This document shows positions 23,901 to 32,341 of a stretch of 35,130 nt of DNA, one piece after another. Position 1 is the stretch's first letter. Each line of letters opens with the position of its first letter. Under the pieces are notes generated by a model. The model was not told the origin of the DNA. It saw only the letters and a program-made list of their open reading frames with translations, and did not search any database. Origin of the DNA: an uncultured Prevotella sp. (GTDB lineage: Bacteria; Bacteroidota; Bacteroidia; Bacteroidales; Bacteroidaceae); assembly GCA_900543975.1 (NCBI GenBank), contig UQTI01000027.1, positions 1-35,130 of the forward strand, in the 5' to 3' direction. The translations under genes were made by a program, and so were the position numbers.

Positions 23901-26075
23901 ATGATTGCAATCCGAAAACAATTGACGCTTATCGCAACTACAGTTTTTTTAAGCGCAGCATCTGCCATTGGCGCAATGGCAGGAAATCTTACAAAGTACG
24001 TTAATCCTTATATTGGAGCAGGCGGACATGGCCATGTGTTCGTGGGAGCCAATGTGCCGTTTGGCATGGTGCAGCTCGGTCCTACAGAGCCGACAAGAGG
24101 CTGGGACTGGTGCTCAGGCTACCACTACAGCGACAATGAGATCATCGGCTTTGGCCATACTCACCTCAGCGGCACAGGTATCGGCGACCTCGGCGACATC
24201 GCCCTTCTGCCCGTGAGCGATGACAAGCAGGCAAGCACAATCTTCTCTCATGACAACGAGACGGTCAAGCCCGGCTATTATGCCGTGAAGCTCACCAACC
24301 CCGGCGTGAACGTGGAGCTGACAGCCACCAACCGTGTGGGCTTCCATCGTTACACCTTCGCAGAGGGACAGAAGCAGAACCTCCTCGCCATCGACCTGAA
24401 GCAAGGTATCGGCTGGGACGCTATGACCGACTGTCTCTTGACACAGGAGAGCCCCACACGCATCACAGGTATGCGCCGCTCGAAGGGATGGAGCAACGAC
24501 CACCGCTACTATTTCGACATGGAGTTTTCAAAGCCCGTGACAATAGTGTCGCGCGACACTGCTCTCACACGCACCGTCATAGCCACAGAGGCCGACGGCA
24601 AGCCGCTGCTCGTTAAGGTGGCTCTTTCGCCTATCGACGTTATGGGTGCAAAGGCAAACATGAAGGCAGAGTTGCCGGGATGGGACTTCGATGCCGCTGT
24701 GACCGCTGCCGACGAGGCATGGGACAAGCAGCTCGCACGCGTTACCGTGGAGACCGCCGACAAAGAAAAGAAAGAGGTGTTCTACACCGCGATGTACCAC
24801 TTCATGATCGCTCCTTCGGTGTTCTGCGACGCCAACGGCGACTATCGTGGTGCCGACGGACGCATACACCGTGCCGGCTACACCACCTACAGCACCTTCT
24901 CGCTGTGGGATGCCTACCGCGCTGCTTATCCTCTCATGACCCTTGTGTGTCCTGACATGCAGAGCGACCTCGCCAACACGTTCATGAGCATCTTCCGTGA
25001 GCAGGGCAAGTTGCCCGTATGGCACCTCGCTGGTTGCGAGACCAACTGTATGGTGGGCAGCCCCGGTGTGCCCATCCTCGCTGACCTCGTGCTCAAAGGC
25101 TTTGTCAAGGACAAGGAGCAGGCTTATGAGGCTCTGAAAAACAGCATGATGCTGGAAGAGCGCTCGCTCGGTCTGCTGAAGAAGCATGGCTTCATTCCTT
25201 GGGACAAGGAGCCGGAGAACGAGACCGTGGCAAAGGCGCTCGAATATTGTCTTGCCGATGCTGGCGTGGCCAAGGTGGCGAAGATGCTGGGCAAGACCGA
25301 CGATTATGAATATTTCTTGAAGCGCAGTCAGAGCTACGCCAAATATTTCGACCCCGAGACACGCTTCATGCGCGCCATCTCAGAAGACGGCAAGTTCCGC
25401 ACACCGTTCGACCCCTTCGATGCGTCACACCGCACAAACGATTATACCGAGGGCAACGCATGGCAGTATACCTTCCTCGTGCCTCATGATGTTCACGGAC
25501 TGGTGAACCTCTTCGGTTCAGAAAAGGCGTTCGTGACGAAGCTCGACTCGCTCTTCGTCGTTGAGGGATCGCTGGGCGACAACGCTTCTCCCGATGTCAG
25601 CGGACTGGTCGGACAGTATGCTCAGGGCAACGAGCCCAGCCATCACGTCATCTACATGTACAATTACATCGGCCAGCCTTGGAAGGCAGCACAGATGCTC
25701 CGCCGCATGATGAAGGAGATGTACACCACACAGCCCGACGGTCTGTCAGGCAACGAGGATGTCGGCCAGATGTCGGCATGGTATGTGCTCTCAAGCGTAG
25801 GTCTCTATCAGGTGGAGCCTTCAGGCGGCAAGTTCATCATCGGCTCACCGCTCTTTGACAAGGCAACGCTCAACCTCGGCGATGGCAAGACCTTCACCGT
25901 GCGCACCGTCAACAACTCTGACAAGAACATATATGTTCAGAAGGTGACGCTCAACGGCAAGGCTTATAACAAGACCTACATCAACTTCAACGACATGAAG
26001 CGCGGCGGCACCCTCGTTCTCACCATGGGAGCAAAGCCCTCAAAGTGGGGAACAGCCAAGAAGGACCGTCCGTAA
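23901..26075 (+). CDS. GH92 alpha-mannosidase, exported
   Basis: This 724-residue glycoside hydrolase family 92 exo-alpha-mannosidase has a signal peptide (cleavage near AMA-GN, residue 28). It shows the family patterns YVNPYIGAGGHGHVFVGANV, PFGMVQLGPT, GFGHTHLSGTG, and near the C-terminus GNEDVGQMSAWYVLSSVG (GNED at 617-620). GH92 enzymes release alpha-linked mannose, often alpha-1,2 or alpha-1,3, from N-glycans or yeast mannan and depend on calcium. No lipobox is seen, so it is probably periplasmic. Its neighbours (an amino-sugar enzyme and susCD) suggest host or fungal glycan use. Confidence 0.92.
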   Translation: MIAIRKQLTLIATTVFLSAASAIGAMAGNLTKYVNPYIGAGGHGHVFVGANVPFGMVQLGPTEPTRGWDWCSGYHYSDNEIIGFGHTHLSGTGIGDLGDIALLPVSDDKQASTIFSHDNETVKPGYYAVKLTNPGVNVELTATNRVGFHRYTFAEGQKQNLLAIDLKQGIGWDAMTDCLLTQESPTRITGMRRSKGWSNDHRYYFDMEFSKPVTIVSRDTALTRTVIATEADGKPLLVKVALSPIDVMGAKANMKAELPGWDFDAAVTAADEAWDKQLARVTVETADKEKKEVFYTAMYHFMIAPSVFCDANGDYRGADGRIHRAGYTTYSTFSLWDAYRAAYPLMTLVCPDMQSDLANTFMSIFREQGKLPVWHLAGCETNCMVGSPGVPILADLVLKGFVKDKEQAYEALKNSMMLEERSLGLLKKHGFIPWDKEPENETVAKALEYCLADAGVAKVAKMLGKTDDYEYFLKRSQSYAKYFDPETRFMRAISEDGKFRTPFDPFDASHRTNDYTEGNAWQYTFLVPHDVHGLVNLFGSEKAFVTKLDSLFVVEGSLGDNASPDVSGLVGQYAQGNEPSHHVIYMYNYIGQPWKAAQMLRRMMKEMYTTQPDGLSGNEDVGQMSAWYVLSSVGLYQVEPSGGKFIIGSPLFDKATLNLGDGKTFTVRTVNNSDKNIYVQKVTLNGKAYNKTYINFNDMKRGGTLVLTMGAKPSKWGTAKKDRP

Positions 26076-26089
26076 AGGGAGATGAGGCC

Positions 26090-26123
26090 GGGGGCTTTAA
26101 GGCCTTATAAACCTTTAGCCCCC
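26090..26123 (+). terminator. Hairpin after GH92
   Basis: GGGGGCT (26090-26096) pairs with AGCCCCC (26117-26123), followed by TCTTAAC. It may reduce but not abolish read-through into the NagB/PIG-L gene, which starts 46 bases downstream. Confidence 0.55.
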
Positions 26124-26169
26124 TCTTAACATAAAAATCTTTAACTTTAAACAATAGGAGATATTAGCT

Positions 26170-28155
26170 ATGAAGATGAATCTGAGCTCAACGATCGTGT
26201 TGAACAAGATACCAGAGCAGTTCTACCGCCCACGCACAGCTGTGGACAGGTCAGAGATCACTCGTTGTGAGAAAATAACAACCGAGATCTTCCCAAAGGT
26301 GGAGGAGGGCGCAAAGCTTATCGCCAACACCATTGAGGCAGAGATCAAAGCCGCACAGACAGCAGGTCGCGAGTGTGTGTTGGGTCTTGGCACAGGCCAA
26401 AGTCTCACACCCGTGTTTGAAGAGCTGATACGCCGTCATGAGGAAGGCTTGAGCTTCGCCAACGTGGTGGTGTTCAACGCCTACGAGTATTTCCCCCTGA
26501 AGGTCGGAAGCAAGAACAGCAGCCTGCATAAGCTCCATGAGCTGTTCCTCGACAAGGTAGACATTAAAGCCTGCAACATCTTCTCGCCCGACGGCACCAT
26601 TGGACAGGATAACGTTCAGGCCCACTGCCGCGCATACGAGCAGAAGATTGCCGACAAGGGCGGTCTTGACATCATTGTGCTTGGCATCGGACGCATGGGC
26701 AACATCGCGACCAACGAGCCTGGCAGCACCCTCACGAGCACATCGCGCATCATCCTTACCGATGCCATCTCTCGCGAAGAGATGACCATGAGCTTCGGCT
26801 CACAGGAGCCTGTGCCGCCATGTACGCTGACCATGGGTGTGGCCACTATCCTCAAAGCTAAGAAAATCTTCCTCACAGCATGGGGCGACGAGAAGGCAAG
26901 CATCATAGAGAAGACGGTTGAAGGCCCCATCACCGACACCATTCCAGCCACATTCTTACAGACCCACAACGATGCCACCGTGGTCATTGACCTCGCAGCA
27001 GCAGCCAAGCTCACACGCATTGTGCGCCCATGGCTTGTTACCAACTGCGAGTGGACCGACAAGCTCACACGCTCTGCCGTGGTATGGCTCTGTCAGAAGA
27101 CGGGCAAGCCCATCCTCAAGCTCACAAACAAAGATTATAACGACAACGGTCTGAGTGAGCTGCTCGCCCTCTATGGTTCTGGCTACAACGTTAACATCAA
27201 GATCTTCAACGACTTGCAGCACACCATCACAGGCTGGCCTGGCGGCAAGCCCAATGCCGACGACACCTACCGTCCGGAGCGTGCCAACCCGTTCCCCAAG
27301 CGCGTTGTCGTGTTCTCACCGCACCCCGACGACGATGTTATCTCGATGGGTGGAACCATACGCCGACTTGTGCAGCAGGGTCATGATGTGCACATTGCCT
27401 ACGAGACCTCCGGCAACATTGCCGTGGGCGATGAGGAGGTGACACGCTTCATGCACTTCATCAACGGCTTCAACCAGCTGTTCATCAACAACAGCGACGA
27501 GACCATAAAGAAGATGTATGCCGACATCAAGACGTTCCTCGCTGCAAAGAAACCCGGCGACATGGACACCGCCGACATACGCACCATCAAGGGCCTGATC
27601 CGTCGTGGCGAGGCCCGCACGGCATGTACCTTCAACGGCATTCCTCTCGACCATGTCCACTTCCTTGACCTCCCCTTCTATGAGAGTGGAAAGATCGAGA
27701 AGCTCCCCATGGGTGAGCGCGATGTAAACATTGTGCGCGACCTGTTGTTGCAGATCAAGCCGCAGCAGATCTTTGTTGCCGGCGACCTTGCCGACCCCCA
27801 CGGCACACACCGCAAGTGTACCGACGCTGTGCTTGCTGCTCTCGACCTTGAGAAAGAGGACAAGGCGGCATGGCTCAAAGACTGCCGTGTGTGGATGTAT
27901 CGTGGTGCCTGGGCTGAGTGGGAAATAGAGAACATCGAGATGTGTGTGCCCATGAGTCCTGAGGAGCTGCGTGCAAAGCGCAACTCTATCCTCAAACACT
28001 CGTCGCAGATGGAGAGCGCACCGTTCCTTGGCAACGACGAGCGTCTGTTCTGGCAGCGCTCAGAAGACCGCAACCACGACACCGCCAAGCTCTACCACGA
28101 CCTTGGCCTTGCATGCTACGAGGCCATGGAGGCCTTCGTAGAGTATGTGCCATAA
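26170..28155 (+). CDS. NagB-like / PIG-L (LmbE) deacetylase fusion
   Basis: This 661-residue cytoplasmic protein joins a NagB (glucosamine-6-phosphate deaminase-like) domain, residues about 25-300, to a PIG-L/LmbE deacetylase domain, residues about 375-600. The PIG-L part has the metal-binding FSPHPDDDVISMGG (H385, D387, D388) and HGTHR (H544, H547). In the NagB part the pattern is kept but the usual catalytic residues differ: FNAYEY has Y105 where NagB has Asp, and GRMGNIATNEP has M176 and N178 where NagB has Asp and His; only E183 remains. Homologues in Bacteroides share this fused layout. It is usually annotated as glucosamine-6-phosphate deaminase; I would call that uncertain. Confidence 0.85.
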   Translation: MKMNLSSTIVLNKIPEQFYRPRTAVDRSEITRCEKITTEIFPKVEEGAKLIANTIEAEIKAAQTAGRECVLGLGTGQSLTPVFEELIRRHEEGLSFANVVVFNAYEYFPLKVGSKNSSLHKLHELFLDKVDIKACNIFSPDGTIGQDNVQAHCRAYEQKIADKGGLDIIVLGIGRMGNIATNEPGSTLTSTSRIILTDAISREEMTMSFGSQEPVPPCTLTMGVATILKAKKIFLTAWGDEKASIIEKTVEGPITDTIPATFLQTHNDATVVIDLAAAAKLTRIVRPWLVTNCEWTDKLTRSAVVWLCQKTGKPILKLTNKDYNDNGLSELLALYGSGYNVNIKIFNDLQHTITGWPGGKPNADDTYRPERANPFPKRVVVFSPHPDDDVISMGGTIRRLVQQGHDVHIAYETSGNIAVGDEEVTRFMHFINGFNQLFINNSDETIKKMYADIKTFLAAKKPGDMDTADIRTIKGLIRRGEARTACTFNGIPLDHVHFLDLPFYESGKIEKLPMGERDVNIVRDLLLQIKPQQIFVAGDLADPHGTHRKCTDAVLAALDLEKEDKAAWLKDCRVWMYRGAWAEWEIENIEMCVPMSPEELRAKRNSILKHSSQMESAPFLGNDERLFWQRSEDRNHDTAKLYHDLGLACYEAMEAFVEYVP

Positions 28156-28199
28156 GCCAACGGGGAAGAAAAAAATATAATCCTGTATAAAAATCGATC

Positions 28200-28240
28200 G
28201 GCCATATCTTTATCCGGAAGGGTAGGGATGTGGCTTTTTT
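28200..28240 (+). terminator. Terminator of NagB/PIG-L gene
   Basis: GCCATATC and GATGTGGC form an 8-bp stem (one G-U type pair), followed directly by TTTTTT. This is a good intrinsic terminator. Confidence 0.75.
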
Positions 28241-28275
28241 CGTGCCCATAAGAAGGGATGACACGTTTCTTCTTG

Positions 28276-28345
28276 TTATCTCTTCATGCCATCTTTTCTT
28301 TTTATCTCCTCGTGCCATCTTTTTTTATCTCTTCTTGTCTTTCAA
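28276..28345. repeat. T-rich repeat, about 25-bp units
   Basis: Three units of ttatctcttcntgccatc plus T-runs begin near 28276, 28302 and 28325. It lies between the terminator and the susC promoter. No gene is seen from 28156 to the susC start at 28978. Confidence 0.5.
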
Positions 28346-28514
28346 AAAGACATGATTTTGCTAAAATTTGAACCAATGTGATGTCTTAAGTCTGTAAATG
28401 CTGACGAAGCATGAGAAAAGACGAAAAAGAAGTGGCGAAATATATTAAAAAACAACACAAATAAAATAAAAAATGTTATCTTGTGTTAAAACATTAAGGT
28501 TTTGTTACATTGTT

Positions 28515-28546
28515 TTTGCAGTTCTTATACATTAATTATAATTTTG
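28515..28546 (+). promoter_or_regulatory. susC operon promoter
   Basis: TTTG at 28515-28518, 20 bases, then TAATTTTG at 28539-28546: an excellent Bacteroidetes promoter. The start of susC is 431 bases downstream, giving an unusually long mRNA leader. Confidence 0.75.
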
Positions 28547-28703
28547 CAAACTGTAAGCAAAAGGAAAGAAAAAATATCAAAAAAAAAAAAACGTACACTT
28601 TTAGTTACGGATTGATATTTGTCAAGTGCTTTTCTGTTCAAACTATGAAAATGGACTTTGAATTTGTGTGCGTAAACACACAGAAAACAAGATAAACAAG
28701 AAT

Positions 28704-28832
28704 AATGAAAAGGAGGTTAAAAGAAGATCTAAGGAGGTTAGAATGAAAAGGAGGTTAAAAGGAAGATCTACGGAGGTAAAGGTTAAAAGAAGATTTAAGG
28801 ATTATGAAGAATGTGAACGTGACAGAGGATAA
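28704..28832 (+). repeat. 38-bp repeat and mini-ORFs in susC leader
   Basis: ATGAAAAGGAGGTTAAAAG occurs at 28705 and 28743, with a third partial copy near 28781. The first copy opens a 13-codon frame (MKRRLKEDLRRLE) ending at 28746; its stop overlaps the ATG of a second frame (29 codons, MKRRLKGRSTEV start, ending 28832). The GGAGG units look like ribosome-binding sites, unusual in this phylum. They could be leader peptides or only a purine-rich repeat. Confidence 0.4.
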
Positions 28833-28977
28833 CATTCTTTGCAATAAATTCGTCCTTCGTCATTAATGTTTTTTTACCAAAAAGCATTTTTAAAGACAAA
28901 CGGCGGCTATAAACGACAATAAAAGAAAACAAATAAAACAACATAATTTTTTAATAAGCATTTAGAGAGAGATTCTT

Positions 28978-31900
28978 ATGGAAAAAAGACTAACAATGAT
29001 TTTTGCCACACTGTTCCTATGTTTAGGAATGGCTATGGCTCAGAGTAAAGTCAGCGGAGTCGTTACGTCGGCAGAAGACGGCGAACCCGTGATTGGAGCT
29101 TCCGTAAAGGTCGTAGGTACCAACACAGGTACCGTAACCAACATCGACGGACAGTTCCAGCTTCAGATTGCTGATGGCGCGAAACTTGAGATTTCGTACA
29201 TCGGCATGCAGACAAAAACCGTGAAAGCAACCCCCAAGATGAAGATTGTGCTCGATCCCGATAACCAGTCGCTTGACGAGGTTATGGTTGTGGCCTTCGG
29301 TACCGCCAAGAAGAGCGCGTTCACCGGTTCGGCTGCTGTGGTCGATGCCAAGGAGCTGTCGAAAAAGGTTGCCACCAACGTGGCAGAGAGCCTTGTAGGA
29401 TCGGTTGCCGGTCTGCAGCTGCGTGGACAGTCGGGTCAGCCCGGCACCTCAGCCGTTCAGGGCGACGACCCCTCTTCAGGTATAAAGATTCGTGGTATCG
29501 CCTCAATGTATGCTTCTACCAACCCTCTGGTCATCGTTGACGGCGCACCTTATCCCGACAACCTTTCAAGCATTCCTTCAGACGACATCGAGAGCGTTAC
29601 CGTGCTCAAGGATGCTGCTTCGGCAGCCCTCTACGGTGCGCGTGGTGCCGCCGGTGTAATCATCGTGACCACCAAGAGCGGCAAGAACCGCGACGCTGAG
29701 ATCACGGTAGACGCAAAGTGGGGTGCCAACTCACGCGCCGTGCAGGACTACGACGTCATCACCGACCCCGCCGAATATTATGAGGCTGTCTATGCTGCCG
29801 CCTATAATAAGTCTTACTATGGTGAGGGCCTCTCGGCATCGGCTGCCAACATCGCTGCCAACAACACCATGCTCAATGGTCTGGCTTACAACATCTACAC
29901 CCTGCCCGAGGGCCAGCAGCTCATCGGCTTGAACGGCAAGATCAACCCTGCCGCCACACTCGGCCGCACATACGAGAAGAACGGTGAGAAGTATTACCTC
30001 ACCGGCGACGACTGGAACAAGGCTACCTACAAGACAGCGATGCGCCAGGAGTATAACATCAGCGCCAAGGGCTCTTACGACCGTGGCTCGTTCTATGCCT
30101 CTGCAGGCTACCTCAACGACGAGGGTATCATCGACAACTCAAGCTACGAGCGCATCAGCGCACGCGCCAAGGCCGACTACCAGGCAAAGAAGTGGTTGAA
30201 GCTCGGCGTCAACGCACAGTATGTCCACTCTGACACCAAGTCGAGCCCTAACCTCGACGAGAAGATGGGTTCTGTCAACACCATGTATTTTGCTGCACGC
30301 ATCGCTCCCATCTACCCCATCTACATCCGCAAGGTGGGCGACGACGGCAAGCCCTACATCGCTACCGACAAGTATGGTCACCAGCGTTACGACTACGGTG
30401 TGCCCGCCGGCTACGGCATGACACGTCCGTTCTCGGCAACAGGTAACCCCCTTGGCGCCAACCTGTACAACACCAACGACCTCGGCGTGAACCAGCTCAA
30501 CGGCACATTCATCGCCGACATCAGCTTCACCGACTGGTTGAAGCTCAACGTCACAAGCAACGTCAACTATAACACCGCTGAAAGCAGCATCTACACCAAC
30601 TCGTTTGAGGGTCCTGGCTCTGGCGACAACGGCCGTCTGGAGAAAGGCAACACCAACACCCTGCGCACCAACAACACGCAGACGCTGACCTTCATGAAGA
30701 GCTTCGGCAAGCACAATGTTGACGCTCTCGTGGGTCATGAATATTACAAGCAGCAGGTCAAGTATCTCTATTCAGCAGCCAAGGGCGAGTTCTCACCCTA
30801 CCTGCAGGAGATCTACGCATACGCCAACAAGTATGACGGCTCGTCTTATACTAACAACTACAACGTAGAGGGCTTCTTCGGCCGCGCACAGTATAACTAC
30901 GACGGCCGCTACTTCGCTTCGCTCTCTTATCGTCGCGATGCCTCTTCTTACTTTGCCAAGGATCACCGTTGGGGCGACTTCTGGTCTGCAGGCGGCGCAT
31001 GGATCATCAGCAAGGAGAAGTGGTTCAACGCTCCCTTCGTCGACGAGTTGAAGCTCAAGGCATCTATCGGTCAGCAGGGTAACGACAACATCGGTGCCTT
31101 TGCCTACACCGACCTCTACACTCTCACCCCTAACGCCTCTAACAACGGCATGTCGCCCTCGTTCGGACAGATGGGTAACGAGAACATTACATGGGAGACA
31201 ACGACCAACTTCAACGCTGGCGTGGAATTCTCTCTCTTGAAGAGCCGCCTCACAGGTTCTATCGACTTCTACACCAAGAAGACCTCTGACCTGCTGTTCT
31301 GGTTGTCTATACCTGAGGGTCAGGGTACCCGTGGCTACTACGGCAACCTCGGTGACATCCGCAACACCGGTATAGAGCTTGTGCTCTCGGCTGCTGTTAT
31401 CCGTACAAAGGATATCGACTGGAACATCACCGCCAACCTCTCGCACAACAGTACGAAGATCCTGAAGCTGCCCGCAAGCAAGATCCAGGACAACGGTGGC
31501 TTCCGCGAGGCCATGGAGCCTCTGCGCATCCTGCCTATGTGGTACCGCGAGGGCGGTCCTCTCTACAACGCCATGCTGCCCGACTATGCCGGTGTCAACG
31601 AGAAGGGTGAGGCCCTCTACTGGGTCGATGCCAACATCGCCGAGGGCAAGGAGTCGCAGATCGCTGCTCACGAGCACTCTTACACCACCACCGACTACAG
31701 CAAGGCCAGCTACTATGAGCAGGGCTCTCTGCTGCCCAAGGTGTTCGGCGGTCTGTCTACCAACTTCCGCTACAAGAGCTTCGATGTTGCAATGACCTTC
31801 GACTACCAGATTGGCGGCTATGTCTACGACCAACAGTATGCACAGCTCATGCAGACGCCTATCACCAAAGGCGAGAACTGGGGACAGGCCATCCACAAAG

Positions 31901-32226
31901 ACTGGGCAAAGGCATGGAGCGCCAACAACACGTCAAGCAACATTCCGCGTTGGCAGAATAGTGACAACTATGCCACCTCTCAGTCAAGCCGCTTCCTCAC
32001 CAACGCCGGCTACTTCAACTTCCAGTCGTTCTCTGTAGGCTACACCCTGCCGAAGGGACTGATTCCTGAGGTTAGCAAGATCCGCGTCTATGTGATGGGT
32101 GAGAACCTGGCCTTCTGGTCAGCACGCAAGGGTCTTGACCCACGCTTCTCATTCCTTGGCTCAGGTTATGTAGGCACCTACTCACCCATCCGCAACATCT
32201 CGGGTGGCATACAGGTAAGCTTCTAA
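28978..32226 (+). CDS. SusC-like TonB-dependent outer-membrane transporter
   Basis: This 1082-residue outer-membrane barrel imports oligosaccharides with TonB energy. It has a signal peptide (cleavage near AMA-QS, residue 21), a carboxypeptidase-regulatory-like domain (VSGVVTSAEDGEPVIGASVK), the TonB plug with VMVVAFGTAKKSAFTGS, LVGSVAGLQLRG, NPLVIVDGAPY and SVTVLKDAASAALYGARGA, then a long barrel ending in an aromatic residue (GGIQVSF), as required for insertion. There is no extra N-terminal STN domain, so it is not a direct anti-sigma signalling type. It pairs with the SusD lipoprotein downstream. Highly biased C-ending codons suggest strong expression. Confidence 0.95.
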   Translation: MEKRLTMIFATLFLCLGMAMAQSKVSGVVTSAEDGEPVIGASVKVVGTNTGTVTNIDGQFQLQIADGAKLEISYIGMQTKTVKATPKMKIVLDPDNQSLDEVMVVAFGTAKKSAFTGSAAVVDAKELSKKVATNVAESLVGSVAGLQLRGQSGQPGTSAVQGDDPSSGIKIRGIASMYASTNPLVIVDGAPYPDNLSSIPSDDIESVTVLKDAASAALYGARGAAGVIIVTTKSGKNRDAEITVDAKWGANSRAVQDYDVITDPAEYYEAVYAAAYNKSYYGEGLSASAANIAANNTMLNGLAYNIYTLPEGQQLIGLNGKINPAATLGRTYEKNGEKYYLTGDDWNKATYKTAMRQEYNISAKGSYDRGSFYASAGYLNDEGIIDNSSYERISARAKADYQAKKWLKLGVNAQYVHSDTKSSPNLDEKMGSVNTMYFAARIAPIYPIYIRKVGDDGKPYIATDKYGHQRYDYGVPAGYGMTRPFSATGNPLGANLYNTNDLGVNQLNGTFIADISFTDWLKLNVTSNVNYNTAESSIYTNSFEGPGSGDNGRLEKGNTNTLRTNNTQTLTFMKSFGKHNVDALVGHEYYKQQVKYLYSAAKGEFSPYLQEIYAYANKYDGSSYTNNYNVEGFFGRAQYNYDGRYFASLSYRRDASSYFAKDHRWGDFWSAGGAWIISKEKWFNAPFVDELKLKASIGQQGNDNIGAFAYTDLYTLTPNASNNGMSPSFGQMGNENITWETTTNFNAGVEFSLLKSRLTGSIDFYTKKTSDLLFWLSIPEGQGTRGYYGNLGDIRNTGIELVLSAAVIRTKDIDWNITANLSHNSTKILKLPASKIQDNGGFREAMEPLRILPMWYREGGPLYNAMLPDYAGVNEKGEALYWVDANIAEGKESQIAAHEHSYTTTDYSKASYYEQGSLLPKVFGGLSTNFRYKSFDVAMTFDYQIGGYVYDQQYAQLMQTPITKGENWGQAIHKDWAKAWSANNTSSNIPRWQNSDNYATSQSSRFLTNAGYFNFQSFSVGYTLPKGLIPEVSKIRVYVMGENLAFWSARKGLDPRFSFLGSGYVGTYSPIRNISGGIQVSF

Positions 32227-32239
32227 TGTATAGCTGTTG

Positions 32240-32279
32240 ACGAGCGGCAAGCAACGCTTCTTGTTACTTGTCTGCTCGT
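32240..32279 (+). promoter_or_regulatory. Hairpin between susC and susD
   Basis: ACGAGC and GCTCGT form the base, with CAAG/CTTG and CAA/TTG above and small internal loops. It lies 14 bases after the susC stop and 62 bases before susD, with no T-run. It could protect or process the mRNA and set the susC to susD ratio. Confidence 0.5.
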
Positions 32280-32341
32280 TACAGAAAGCAAGTATTTCTT
32301 GTCTTGCAAAACAATAAAAACAAAAAAAACGATTTCACGAT

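Noticed and set aside
28510..28695. 61-codon open frame in the susC leader
   Set aside because: It overlaps the promoter and is lysine/phenylalanine-rich low-complexity sequence; not convincing as a gene.
30793..31896. 367-codon minus-strand open frame
   Set aside because: Antisense shadow of susC caused by strong C-ending codon bias; no promoter or family match.
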